Origin: Pseudomonadota bacterium
GTDB taxonomy: Bacteria; Pseudomonadota; Gammaproteobacteria; Burkholderiales; Burkholderiaceae_C
Assembly: GCA_963205115.1 (NCBI GenBank)
Contig: CAUJHV010000006.1
Location: 186,001-250,000 of the forward strand
Reading direction: 5' to 3'
Length of the DNA: 64,000 nt
Below are positions 39,774-48,714 of the stretch, in pieces. The position numbers and the translations under genes are program-made. The notes under the pieces are model-generated. The model did no database searches. It was not told the origin of the DNA and saw only the letters and a program-made list of their open reading frames with translations. Numbering within the stretch: position 1 is the stretch's first letter; each line of letters begins with the position of its first letter.

Positions 39774-40891
39774 TGGCAGCAGCAGCGGACGTGGACACCC
39801 TGGTCATCGGCGGCGGCATCGTCGGCACGGCGCTGGCCTACGGGTTCGCGCGTGCGGGCGAGCGTGTGCATCTGCTCGACGAAGGCGACGACGCCTACCG
39901 CGCGGCGCGCGGCAACTTCGGCCTGGTGTGGGTGCAGGGCAAGGGCCTCGACCGGCCGGACTATGCCCGCTGGTCGATGCAGTCGGCTGCGCGCTGGCCG
40001 GCCTTCGCGGCCGAGCTGGCCGATCGCACCGGCGTGGATGTCGAACTGCAGCAACCCGGCGGTCTGGGCATGTGCCTGGACGAGGACGAACTGGCCGAAC
40101 GTGTCGTGCAGTTGTCGGCCTTGCGTGATGCGCTCGGGGGAGCCTATCCGTTCGAGGTGATGGACGCCGCTGCCGTGCGTGCCTTGATCCCGCAGACCGG
40201 CCCTGAGGTGGTGGGTGCAACCTGGTGCCCGCTGGACGGCCACGCCAGCCCGCTGCGGCTGCTGCGTGCGCTGCTCCAGGCCTTCACGGCGCAGGGGGGT
40301 GTGCTGACGGCAGGCACACGCGTCTCGGCCATTCGACCGACGGGCGGTGGGTTCCTCGTGCAGGCCGGCGAGCGGACCTTCGGCGCCGCACGTGTCGTGC
40401 TGGCGGCCGGATTGGGCAACCGTGCGCTGGCCCCGCTCGTGGGCCTGCGCGCGCCGGTCGAACCCAACCGCGGCCAGATCCTGGTGACCGAGCGCCTGCA
40501 ACCCTTTCTTCGTCACCCGACCCTGCACGTGCGGCAGACCGGCGAGGGCGTCGTGCAGATCGGTGACTCCAAGGAAGACGTCGGCTTCGACGATGGCACC
40601 TCGCTGGCGCAGCTCTCGCGCATCGCGGCGCGTGCGGCGCGATGCTTTCCGCTGCTGGACGGTGTGAATATCGTGCGCACCTGGGGCGCCCTGCGGGTCA
40701 TGAGCCCCGACGGCTACCCGATCTACCAGGCTTCGCGCGAGTGCCCGGGAGCTTTCTTGGTCACTTGCCACAGCGGCATCACATTGGCGGCGCAGCATGC
40801 GGGGCCGCTGGTCGACTGGATGCGCGGCGGCGCCGAGCCGCCGGAGATCCTCGGCTTCAAGGCGGAGCGTTTCGATGTTCAGACCGATTGA
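39773..40891 (+). CDS. FAD-dependent amine/amino-acid oxidoreductase (DAO family, HcnC-like)
   Basis: A 372-residue DAO-family flavoprotein. The N-terminal dinucleotide motif is VIGGGIVGTALAYGFARAG, the central LRALLQAF segment and RVVLAAGLGN motif are typical, and the C-terminal FAD contact is SHSGITLAAQHAG-like (CHSGITLAAQHAG). The family oxidises secondary amines or D-amino acids. With the two genes that follow it makes the three-part HcnABC/opine-oxidase/D-hydroxyproline dehydrogenase arrangement; this is the substrate-oxidising subunit. It overlaps the next gene by 17 bp. Confidence 0.92.
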   Translation: MAAAADVDTLVIGGGIVGTALAYGFARAGERVHLLDEGDDAYRAARGNFGLVWVQGKGLDRPDYARWSMQSAARWPAFAAELADRTGVDVELQQPGGLGMCLDEDELAERVVQLSALRDALGGAYPFEVMDAAAVRALIPQTGPEVVGATWCPLDGHASPLRLLRALLQAFTAQGGVLTAGTRVSAIRPTGGGFLVQAGERTFGAARVVLAAGLGNRALAPLVGLRAPVEPNRGQILVTERLQPFLRHPTLHVRQTGEGVVQIGDSKEDVGFDDGTSLAQLSRIAARAARCFPLLDGVNIVRTWGALRVMSPDGYPIYQASRECPGAFLVTCHSGITLAAQHAGPLVDWMRGGAEPPEILGFKAERFDVQTD

Positions 40892-41180
40892 CGGCGACTC
40901 CGGGTCGCGCACCGTGCGCGTGCGGCTCGAAGGCCGCGAACTGCAGGCGCGGGCGGGCGATACGGTGGCGATGGCGCTGCTGAAAGCCGGCATCGGGCAT
41001 CTGCGCGAAACGCCGGTGTCCGGGGAGCCGCGCGCCCCGATGTGCCTGATGGGCGTGTGCTTCGACTGCCTGGTGCAGGTGAACGGACAGCCCAACGTCC
41101 AGGCCTGCATGGTGCGTGTGGCCGAAGGCATGGACATCCGCCTGCAGCACGGCGCCAGGCCGCTGGCGGCTTCGGCATGA
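40875..41180 (+). CDS. [2Fe-2S] ferredoxin-like small subunit (HcnA-like)
   Basis: A 101-residue protein with a plant-type [2Fe-2S] site: CLMGVCFDC, then a Cys 12 residues later (VQACMVRV). The N-terminal half is the usual ferredoxin-like VRVRLEGRELQARAGDTVAMA. It corresponds to the small electron-transfer subunit of HcnABC-type dehydrogenases. It starts inside the DAO gene and overlaps the large-subunit gene by four bases. Confidence 0.92.
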   Translation: MFRPIDGDSGSRTVRVRLEGRELQARAGDTVAMALLKAGIGHLRETPVSGEPRAPMCLMGVCFDCLVQVNGQPNVQACMVRVAEGMDIRLQHGARPLAASA

Positions 41181-42655
41181 ATGCAACCCACCATTCCACC
41201 AGCGGGACCCGCGATGTGCCGAACGACGGCACGCCAGCCGGCGACATGCCCTTCACGCACGACCTGGTGGTGATCGGTGCGGGGCCGGCCGGCATGGCGG
41301 CGGCCGTCACCGGCGCACGCCACGGGCTGAACACCATCCTGCTGGACGAGCAGCCGCGCGCCGGCGGCCAGATCTACCGCGACGTGGGCGTCGTCTCGTC
41401 GCGCGTCGGTGCGCTTCTCGGTGCGGACTATCTGCAAGGGCGCGCGCTGGTCGATGCGCTGGCCGGCTGCGGCGCCGAGGTGCGACATGAGGCCCTGGTA
41501 TGGGATGTGGCGCGGGACCTGACCGTGACTGCGCAGCAGGACGGCCGGGCCTTCCAGCTGCGCGGCCGCCAGATCGTGGCGGCCACCGGTGCGATGGAAC
41601 GCGCCTCGCCGCTGCACGGCTGGACGCTGCCGGGAGTCATGAACGCGGGCGCGGCCCAGATCGCGCTGAAGAGCAGTGCGGCCGTTCCTTCGGGTGCTGT
41701 GGTCCTGGCGGGGTGCGGCCCGCTGTTGCTGCTGGTGGCGTGCCAGTTGCTCGATGCCGGCGCGACCATCGCCGCCGTGGTAGAGACGGCCCCGCGCGCC
41801 AACCGCTGGCGCGCGTTGGCGCATGCCACCGATGCGCTGGGTGCCTTCGGCCACCTGGCCAAGGGCCTGCACCTGCTGCGCCGGCTGCGGACCAGTGGTG
41901 TGCCGTGGTGGCACGGTGCCGAGCGCGTGGCGGTGCTGGGCAGCACGCGCGCCGAGGCCGTGCAGTTCACGGTCGACGGCCGGGTCCACCGTGTCGCCGC
42001 CGACACGGTGCTGCTGCATCACGGGGTGATTCCAAATACGCAACTCAGCCGGCTGCTGCGTGTGGATCATGTCTGGAGCGACGCGCAACTCGCGTGGCAG
42101 GTGGTGGTGGACGAGGGCGGCCAGACCTCGCTGCCGGGTTTTCGCATCGTCGGCGACGGCGCGGCCATCGCCGGGGCACGAGCCGCGGAGGCCTCGGGCA
42201 CGCTGGCCGCGCTGGCCGCGGCGCGTACGCTGGGCCACCTGGACGAGACGGCCTGCGATACGGCGGCCTTGCGTCCACAGCGGCTGCGCGGCGCCGAGCT
42301 GCGCATCCGCCCGTTCCTGGATGCCCTGTACCGGCCACCGGAATGGATCACGCATCCGCCCGACGAGGTCATGGTCTGCCGTTGCGAAGAGGTGTCGGCC
42401 GGCCGCATCCGCGAGATGGCCCGCCTGGGCTGCCAGGGCCCGAACCAGACGAAGTTCTTCAGCCGCTGCGGGATGGGTCCGTGCCAGGGCCGCATGTGCG
42501 GCACGGTGGTGACCCAGCTGCTGGCGGCTGAACTGGGCAAGTCGCCTGCTGAGGTGGGGAGTTATCGCATCCGCGCACCTTTGAAGCCGATCCCGCTGCG
42601 CACGCTGGCCGCCCTGGCAGCGCAGCGCGGCGACAGCCCGGACAAACCCGTCTAG
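41177..42655 (+). CDS. FAD/[2Fe-2S] oxidoreductase subunit (HcnB/OoxA-like)
   Basis: A 492-residue flavoprotein with a pyridine-nucleotide-disulfide oxidoreductase fold (VIGAGPAGMAAAVTGARHG near residue 32; second motif VVLAGCGPLLLLVACQLL). A C-terminal BFD-like [2Fe-2S] domain has CRCEE and CGMGPCQGRMC. It forms the electron-transferring subunit of the three-part dehydrogenase. It is the last gene of the operon, followed by a 212-bp gap before the MFS gene. Confidence 0.93.
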   Translation: MNATHHSTSGTRDVPNDGTPAGDMPFTHDLVVIGAGPAGMAAAVTGARHGLNTILLDEQPRAGGQIYRDVGVVSSRVGALLGADYLQGRALVDALAGCGAEVRHEALVWDVARDLTVTAQQDGRAFQLRGRQIVAATGAMERASPLHGWTLPGVMNAGAAQIALKSSAAVPSGAVVLAGCGPLLLLVACQLLDAGATIAAVVETAPRANRWRALAHATDALGAFGHLAKGLHLLRRLRTSGVPWWHGAERVAVLGSTRAEAVQFTVDGRVHRVAADTVLLHHGVIPNTQLSRLLRVDHVWSDAQLAWQVVVDEGGQTSLPGFRIVGDGAAIAGARAAEASGTLAALAAARTLGHLDETACDTAALRPQRLRGAELRIRPFLDALYRPPEWITHPPDEVMVCRCEEVSAGRIREMARLGCQGPNQTKFFSRCGMGPCQGRMCGTVVTQLLAAELGKSPAEVGSYRIRAPLKPIPLRTLAALAAQRGDSPDKPV

Positions 42656-42867
42656 ACGGCAGCGTCCCACGCCGGCACGCTGAGGACACCGCCTGACATT
42701 CGAGCGGGCCCGCCACACCCCGCGGCGGCCCAGGGTCCGATCGTCGAACAGGCGGGGTGTTGGCTGGGTGGCTGCCGGGTTCTCGAGCAGTCTGTCCCTA
42801 CCGCCACCACACGTGCGTCCCGGCTGAGCCCGGTTGCGTTTTATCGTTTGTTTGCCGCTGCCAGCCC

Positions 42868-44070
42868 GTGTCCGAGCCACCCGCCACCCCGCCGACCTCC
42901 GACGAACTCCCCTACGGCTGGGTCGTGGTCGGCGCCTGTTTTGTCGCGCTGGCCGTCATCTTCGGCGTGTCGTACTCCTTCGCCGCTTTTTTCGAGCCGC
43001 TGTCGCGCGAATTCGGCGCGCAGCGCGCGGCGGTGTCCTGGGTCTTTGGCCTGTCCGGGCTGCTGTATTTCGCCCTGGGGGCGTTTGGCGGCATGCTGGC
43101 CGACCGCTTCGGACCGCAGCGGGTCACGTCAGCCGGCATGCTGTGCATCGCCGCGGGCCTGTGGGGTGCGAGCCGGGCGGATTCGCTGCTGCAGGTGGTG
43201 CTGGCGCAAGGCGTGGGTGTGGGCATCGGCATCGCGCTGGTCTACACGCCGGCCATTGGCTGTGTGCAGCCTTGGTTCACGCGGCGGCGCGGGCTGGCCG
43301 CTGGCATTGCCAGTTCGGGCATCGGCGCGGGCACGCTGGTCGTGCCGGTGCTGGCCACCATGGCCATTGCCAGCTGGCACTGGCGCGACACGCTGCTGGC
43401 CATGGCCCTCGGCACGGCGGTGCTGGGCGTGGCGGCCACCGCGCTGCTGCGCCGCGCGCCGGTGGCCCGGCCCACCGGTGCAGCGCCGGTGCCTGGCATG
43501 ACGCTGCGCGAGGCGATGGCCACGCCGCGTTTTCGCTGGCTCTATGCGATGACGCTGCTGGGCGCGGTGCCGATGTTCGTGCCCTTTGCGCATGTCTCGG
43601 CCGCCGCGCGTGACCTGGGCGTGCCCGACGCGCAGGCCGTGGGCCTGGTGGGCCTGATCGGCATTGGCAGCCTCACGGGCCGCTTTGTCATCGGCGCGGT
43701 GGCCGACCGTTTCGGCCGGCCGCGCACGCTGATGCTGGCCAATGCCGCGCTGGGGCTGTCGTTCGCCATCTGGCTGATGGCACGCGGCTATGGCGCCATG
43801 GCCGTGTTTGCGTTGGTGATGGGCGTGAGCTACGGGGGCCTGGTCTCGCTGCTGCCCGCGCTGTGCATGGACTTCTTCGGCGCGCGCGCCGTGTCGTCGA
43901 TCATCGGCACCCTCTACACGGGCGCGGCCTTCGGCAACCTCGCCGGACCGGTGGTCGCGGGCTGGATGTTCGACCACAGCGGCAACTATTTGCCCGTGGC
44001 CGCGGGCTGTCTGCTGCTGGGTCTGCTGTCCTCCGCCTGTGCCTGGCGTGCGACGCGGCGCGAGCCCTGA
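42868..44070 (+). CDS. MFS transporter (oxalate/formate-antiporter-like group)
   Basis: A 400-residue major facilitator with twelve membrane helices. The loop 2-3 motif is GMLADRFGPQRV and the matching C-half loop is GAVADRFGRPRT. The YGWVVVGACF start is typical of the monocarboxylate-like or oxalate/formate-antiporter-like group. The start is a GTG at 42868; no ATG lies before the first helix. The substrate is unknown, possibly a small carboxylate. It is read in the same direction as the dehydrogenase operon but 212 bp away, and converges with the DUF2145 gene. Confidence 0.9.
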   Translation: MSEPPATPPTSDELPYGWVVVGACFVALAVIFGVSYSFAAFFEPLSREFGAQRAAVSWVFGLSGLLYFALGAFGGMLADRFGPQRVTSAGMLCIAAGLWGASRADSLLQVVLAQGVGVGIGIALVYTPAIGCVQPWFTRRRGLAAGIASSGIGAGTLVVPVLATMAIASWHWRDTLLAMALGTAVLGVAATALLRRAPVARPTGAAPVPGMTLREAMATPRFRWLYAMTLLGAVPMFVPFAHVSAAARDLGVPDAQAVGLVGLIGIGSLTGRFVIGAVADRFGRPRTLMLANAALGLSFAIWLMARGYGAMAVFALVMGVSYGGLVSLLPALCMDFFGARAVSSIIGTLYTGAAFGNLAGPVVAGWMFDHSGNYLPVAAGCLLLGLLSSACAWRATRREP

Positions 44071-44157
44071 TGCGCCTGCCCCGTCAGCCACGCGCCTGCT
44101 GAGCCGCCGTCATCGTGTCCGCGCGGCTGCCACGCGCCCTGCAGCCACGCTGCAGCT

Positions 44158-45114
44158 TCAGTCCAAGGGCAAGACCGTGTCGCCCGCGGCGGGCTGGCAG
44201 CTGTCGGGCAGGGCAGGGCCGTCACGGCGCAAGACCAGGCGGCCCTCGGCATGACACAGTTCGATCCGCTGCGCACCCGGCACCTGCTGCTGCGTGAAGC
44301 GCTCCAGGGCCTCGGGCAGGCTGACCTGCAGGCGAAGCGCGAATCTGTCGGCCTCGGGGTGGTCGTCCAGGTGCACCATGGGCATGAAGGCCGCGGCGAT
44401 CATCAGTGCGTGCGAACCGATGTCCACCGGCTGCGGCTTGTAGCCGGCCTGCCGCAGCCAGGTCTGCGCGCGTTCGCGCAGCGGTGGCTCAGCTGGTGCC
44501 GCCGGGAGCCCGCCCCAGGCCGCGCCCATGAGCTCGGCCACCCACTGGTTGCAGTTCTGGTAGCGTGAACTGAAGGCATAGGCATTGGCGCTGTAGGTGG
44601 CGGACAGCAGGCCCAATGCGAGCGGGCGGTCCAACGCGGCGCGGCGCAGCGCCCGCGTCGGCGGCGAGTCCGGCAGCAGCAGCACCGAGAGATGCCCCGC
44701 ACCCGGGCTGTCCGTGCCCATCACGAAGCCGGCCAGGCCCTGGTCGAACAGTCGCGGGCGCTTCTCGTCGCAGGCGTAGTACAGCTGGCGCACGGCCCAG
44801 GGCAGCTCCGCGCCTTCGCGCAGGCTCAGGCCCGCGTGCGAGTAACGTTGATTCAGGCGTTGGAGGTTCAGGCCAGACCGCGAGACCAGCGCGATCGGGT
44901 GGCCCGACTGCTCGAGCTCCTGCCGCACGATTTCGGCCAGGCGCAGCAAGCGGGCCTGCTGGCGCGCTGTCAGCGGCGTGCTGCGGCTGCAGTAGTCGGT
45001 GAAGCTCTGTTGGGTCAACTCGACCAGCGCACCGGCCTGGGCCGTGAACGACGCGAGCCCCAGCAGCGCGGCGCCAGGCAGCGCACGCAGCCCGCGCGGC
45101 ACGCGATGAATCAA
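44158..45114 (-). CDS. DUF2145 family exported protein
   Basis: A 318-residue protein with a signal peptide (to about residue 27, TAQA) and a DUF2145 domain. Family motifs include FTDYCSRSTPLTARQQARLLR, LPWAVRQLYYACDEKRPRLFDQGLAGF and SRYQNCNQWVAELM. Its conserved Cys, His and Asn in the latter motifs suggest a papain-like (NlpC/P60-like) peptidase fold, but this is inference. The ATG overlaps the stop of the upstream small exported protein gene by four bases (ATGA). Confidence 0.88.
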   Translation of the reverse strand: MIHRVPRGLRALPGAALLGLASFTAQAGALVELTQQSFTDYCSRSTPLTARQQARLLRLAEIVRQELEQSGHPIALVSRSGLNLQRLNQRYSHAGLSLREGAELPWAVRQLYYACDEKRPRLFDQGLAGFVMGTDSPGAGHLSVLLLPDSPPTRALRRAALDRPLALGLLSATYSANAYAFSSRYQNCNQWVAELMGAAWGGLPAAPAEPPLRERAQTWLRQAGYKPQPVDIGSHALMIAAAFMPMVHLDDHPEADRFALRLQVSLPEALERFTQQQVPGAQRIELCHAEGRLVLRRDGPALPDSCQPAAGDTVLPLD

Positions 45115-45578
45115 AGGCTCAGCGCGTGCGAGCGCAGATCGCGCAGGGCCTCGTCGTTCAGCGCCAGGAAGAAGGGCTCATTCGCGCCGCTGGCCGGCAG
45201 CGTGCGGGCAAATTCAAGGCCCCAGACACGGTTGCGCGCATGCACCACGTCGCCCACGCCCAGCGCCTGCGGCCGCAGGGCCTGCGCGGGCAACGTAAGC
45301 GTGAATTCGCCCACCTCGGCCTCGACCGCGCGCAGGCGCAGTTGCACGAAGCCGGGCTTGCCGGCGGCTTCGGCCATCTCGATGACGCGGTAGTCGCCGT
45401 CGGCGACCTGCTTGCCCGTGGAACTGCGGCTCGAACCGTTTACCGAATCGGACAGGCTGCCCGACGAGGCCGAGCCGGCGCTGGACGCCGACGAGGCGGC
45501 CGAGCCCAGGCTTTCGGCCTGCGCGGCAGCCGCCAGGCAGGCGGCGAGCAAGAGGGTGGCGAGCTGACGAGCGGACAT
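45111..45578 (-). CDS. exported Ser-rich hypothetical protein paired with DUF2145
   Basis: A 155-residue protein with a signal peptide (MSARQLATLLLAACLAAAAQA) and then a Ser/Gly/Ala-rich stretch of about 35 residues. A compact C-terminal domain of about 95 residues follows (GDYRVIEMAEAAGKPGFVQL to the end). No family is recognised with confidence. The four-base overlap with the DUF2145 gene implies joint production and probably physical partnership in the periplasm. Confidence 0.8.
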   Translation of the reverse strand: MSARQLATLLLAACLAAAAQAESLGSAASSASSAGSASSGSLSDSVNGSSRSSTGKQVADGDYRVIEMAEAAGKPGFVQLRLRAVEAEVGEFTLTLPAQALRPQALGVGDVVHARNRVWGLEFARTLPASGANEPFFLALNDEALRDLRSHALSL

Positions 45579-45702
45579 GCGGTCTCCGTGATCGCGGCGC
45601 GCCCGGCGGGCGCAACAGGCGGGAGCATACCGCCGGCCGGGCCAGGGGCCACCGCCGGCACCGGGCCGGCGGTCGGGTCAAGCACCGGCGCTGCGCCAGC
45701 GG

Positions 45703-48180
45703 TCAGGGCCGCAGCATCACCGGCTCGGTGCCGATGGTGATCTGGCGGTTGCTGGGCACGGCGGTTTCGGTCGCGCTCAGGCTGCGGATACGGGTGACGG
45801 CCCAGGCGGCGGGCAGGTTGACCAGGGTCGGGCCGGTGGTCGTCCACAGCACGTACGCGATCTCGCCACCGCGGTTCAGCTTGACCATGTAGACCTGACC
45901 GTTCTGCGCATAGCCGTCGAGCACGCTCGCACCCTTGAGCCAGTTGACGGCCTCGGCATAGGGCCCGGTGGCGGCGTTCGGGGTGACATAGTCCGGACCG
46001 ATCAGCGCGCTGAAGTTGTCGATGCCTTCCCACACGTGGTAGCTGAAGTTGCCCAGGCCCTTGGTGGCCATGGTCAGCAGGGCGCGGGCATTGGTCGAGC
46101 GGCTCTCGGCGGTCGTGGGGTAGGCCTTGGCGCAGTCGGTCACCGCGGGGTTGCAGGCGAAGGCACCTTCGGTGTTCCACAGCGGCTTGTCCTGCAAGCC
46201 GTAGTTGCGCATCAGGTTGCGCACGTTCGTGATGCCCAGCGCGATGCCTTCGGGCGCCGCGCCGTAGTACCAGTGGAAGCCGATCATGTCGACGTGGGCA
46301 CCACCGCCGGCGAAGAGGAAGTCCTCCAGGCCGCGCATGCCTTCGCCCACCGTCAGGCCTGGGCCGACGAGCCGGTTGGTGGGGTCGGCGGCCAGGAGTT
46401 CCTCGCGGGCGATGCGGGCCATCTCGGCCAAGGTGGCCATGGAGCCGGTCCAGTGCATCCAATAGTCCGGTTCGTTCCAGAGCTGCCAGTAGCGGATCTT
46501 GCCGACATAGCGGCGGGCCACGGTGCGCACGTAGTCGCGCCAGTCGTTCATGTCCTTCGGGGCACCGCTGGCTCCCGGGCCATAGAGCGCTTCCTGGTTC
46601 GGCGTGCTGGACGCCCACTGCGGCGTCTGGCCCATGGTGTAGAGGATGGCCGCACCGCCGCCCTTGCTGGTGACGTAGTCGACGTACTGGTCCAGGCGGG
46701 TCCAGTTCCAGACGTCCTGCGCGGTCTCGAGCTCGCGCCAGGTGGTGGCGGTGTTCCACAAGCGCACGATGCGCGTGCCCAGACCCGGCCACTGCGTGTG
46801 CGCCCCCAGCCGGTTGACGTGCATGCCGAACAGCGTGTCGGGGATCGGGCTGGTGGTGTGCGGCGTCATCGGGTTGCCCGAGACCTCCTGCAACAGCATG
46901 TCGTCGATGTAGACCGTGCCGGCATTGGCCTTGAGCGCCAGGCGCAACGAGCCGGACACATTGCCCACGTACGCGCCTTCGATCTCCACGGTCTGCCAGG
47001 TGGGCGTGGCCGTGACGGTGCGGCTGGCGAATGCGTCCCAGGGGTGGGCGTCCCGGCGCATGAACACCTGCACCGGCACGTTGGCGTCTGCCCGCAGCCG
47101 CAGCCGGGCGCGGTAAGTCTTGCCCAGCACGAAGGGGAAGCCGTAGGCGATCTGGACCTCGCCGCCGTTCTTGTTGGTGATGCTGAAGCGCTGCGAGGCG
47201 GCGCCCGAGTAGACGAAGCCCGTGCGCGTTTCGCGCGTGGTGCTGAAGCCGGCAGTGGTGGCACCGCCCCAGGCATCGACCGACCAGCCGGGCGCGCGGC
47301 CGGTGTAGGCCTGGTCCATCGAGCTGGAGGCCAGGTTGGCCAGCGTGGTGCCCGTCGGCCCGCTGGCCAGCAGGTTCAGGCCGCCGGTGACCGGGGGCGT
47401 GGTCGTGGTCGTGTTCGACGCGATGCTCATCTCGTCGACGTATATGTTGGTGCGCAGCGTGATCGGCACGATGCGGATCGAGCCCGGATCGTTCCAGTTC
47501 CAGGTGCCGGTCATCTTGATGGCCGTCCAGGTGGTGCCCAGGGTCACGCGCTGCTCACCGAGCAGCTCGTAGTACGGGGCGTCGCGGCGGAACTGCACGG
47601 CCACCTGCGTGGCGGCATCGCTGCGCAGGTACAGCGTGGCGGTGTAGTTGGTGCCGCGGACGAACTTGTAGGTGTAGACCAGGTGGGCCGCGCCGCCGGT
47701 CGGCACCGTGTTGAGCTTGAAGCGCTGCGAGCCCGCGCCGGCGTAGGTCAGGCCGGCGCCGCTGGCCCGGGCGGCTTCGTAGGAGGGCGAGCCCTTGCCC
47801 CAGAAGTTGACCCACCAACCTGGCGCCAGGCCCGCGAAGGCGGTGTCGAAATTCGTGCGGATCAGATTGGTGGTGGTGGTCGTCGCGGCCAACGCGTGCA
47901 TGCGTGTGAAGGCGGAGCGCGTGGCGGCTTCGGCGGCCAGGTCGCCCACCGAAGCCGTGGCCACATTGAACTTCCCACCGTCGTCGGTCTGGGCGATCTC
48001 GTCCGCCGGCTGCACCAGGGCGTTCTGCAGGCTGCCGGCGACGGCGTCCTGGGCGGAGGGCGTCGTCTGTGCAGCCTGCGGGCCCGTGGAGGCCGTCGTG
48101 GCCTCTTCTTGGCCGCCGCAGCCGGCCAGCAGGGCCATCGACAGCAAGGCGGTGGAGCAGATCGGTTGCAGCTTTTTCAT
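45703..48180 (-). CDS. lipoprotein glycoside hydrolase (GH39/PslG-like) with two CBM-like modules
   Basis: An 825-residue protein. The lipobox LLAGC (Cys 21) marks it as a lipoprotein. Two related beta-sandwich modules of about 150 residues (104-254 and 268-432) each end in VDEMS or IDDML-like motifs typical of CBM4/9-type carbohydrate-binding domains. A clan-A TIM barrel follows (about 445-740) with the acid/base Glu 570 in WNEPDYW and the nucleophile Glu 671 in WNTEG. Proteins such as PslG use this fold to cut exopolysaccharide. No polysaccharide synthesis genes are nearby. An upstream in-frame extension was rejected in favour of ATG 48180, which gives a normal lipoprotein signal. Confidence 0.85.
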   Translation of the reverse strand: MKKLQPICSTALLSMALLAGCGGQEEATTASTGPQAAQTTPSAQDAVAGSLQNALVQPADEIAQTDDGGKFNVATASVGDLAAEAATRSAFTRMHALAATTTTTNLIRTNFDTAFAGLAPGWWVNFWGKGSPSYEAARASGAGLTYAGAGSQRFKLNTVPTGGAAHLVYTYKFVRGTNYTATLYLRSDAATQVAVQFRRDAPYYELLGEQRVTLGTTWTAIKMTGTWNWNDPGSIRIVPITLRTNIYVDEMSIASNTTTTTPPVTGGLNLLASGPTGTTLANLASSSMDQAYTGRAPGWSVDAWGGATTAGFSTTRETRTGFVYSGAASQRFSITNKNGGEVQIAYGFPFVLGKTYRARLRLRADANVPVQVFMRRDAHPWDAFASRTVTATPTWQTVEIEGAYVGNVSGSLRLALKANAGTVYIDDMLLQEVSGNPMTPHTTSPIPDTLFGMHVNRLGAHTQWPGLGTRIVRLWNTATTWRELETAQDVWNWTRLDQYVDYVTSKGGGAAILYTMGQTPQWASSTPNQEALYGPGASGAPKDMNDWRDYVRTVARRYVGKIRYWQLWNEPDYWMHWTGSMATLAEMARIAREELLAADPTNRLVGPGLTVGEGMRGLEDFLFAGGGAHVDMIGFHWYYGAAPEGIALGITNVRNLMRNYGLQDKPLWNTEGAFACNPAVTDCAKAYPTTAESRSTNARALLTMATKGLGNFSYHVWEGIDNFSALIGPDYVTPNAATGPYAEAVNWLKGASVLDGYAQNGQVYMVKLNRGGEIAYVLWTTTGPTLVNLPAAWAVTRIRSLSATETAVPSNRQITIGTEPVMLRP

Positions 48181-48714
48181 TCGTGGTCCCTGGGGGTGAT
48201 GGGCCGGGCGGCGTGGGGGCGGCGGCCGGTGCGGCCGAGCCCCTTCGCAAGCCCCTGCGCCGGCCGGTCCGCGTCTGCCGTGGGTGTCAGTTGCCGGCAA
48301 CGCCCGGGGTGCCTGGAGTGCAACAGATCGTTCATCGGGATTCGCGGGATTCGACCGTTAGCGATGCATGACAGCCAGGGCGTGCGCGTCTGGCGCCGCA
48401 GGGCTGACACCCTGTTTGAACGCCCCGGTACTGCGAACGAGTTTAGGGGGGGTCAGCGGGTCCCAAGCGCGAAACAGGCTCAGGGGACCGGCTTTTTGGC
48501 GCGCCGCACGTGTCAACCCTTGAGGTGGATGCCCCCGGAATGGGGAGACTCACAGTGCTATCAAGTCACGCGTTAGATATGCCCAAAAGGCCACCCGTGG
48601 ACGGTCACCGGAGGGTGGGTCCCCCGGCGGGGCGTCCGGCGCCCGCATCGGGCGTTACATCTGCTTAAGAAGCGGTCGGCGACGGCTGCCCGCGCAGGCC
48701 CCCTTTCGGGGGTT
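48181..48714. other. 534-bp intergenic region upstream of the glycoside hydrolase
   Basis: This gap lies between the hydrolase gene and the 3' end of the SDR gene, both leftward. On the minus strand a TTGACA occurs at about 48514-48519 without a convincing -10 partner. A short CCCCC-TTTC-GGGGG hairpin (48699-48712) lies just past the SDR stop and may be a weak terminator. No ORF with coding character and no recognisable riboswitch was found. The length suggests extended regulation of the hydrolase. Confidence 0.45.

Noticed and set aside
48181..48714. A cyclic-di-GMP riboswitch in the long leader of the glycoside hydrolase.
   Set aside because: The conserved core bases of the GEMM fold could not be found on the minus strand.
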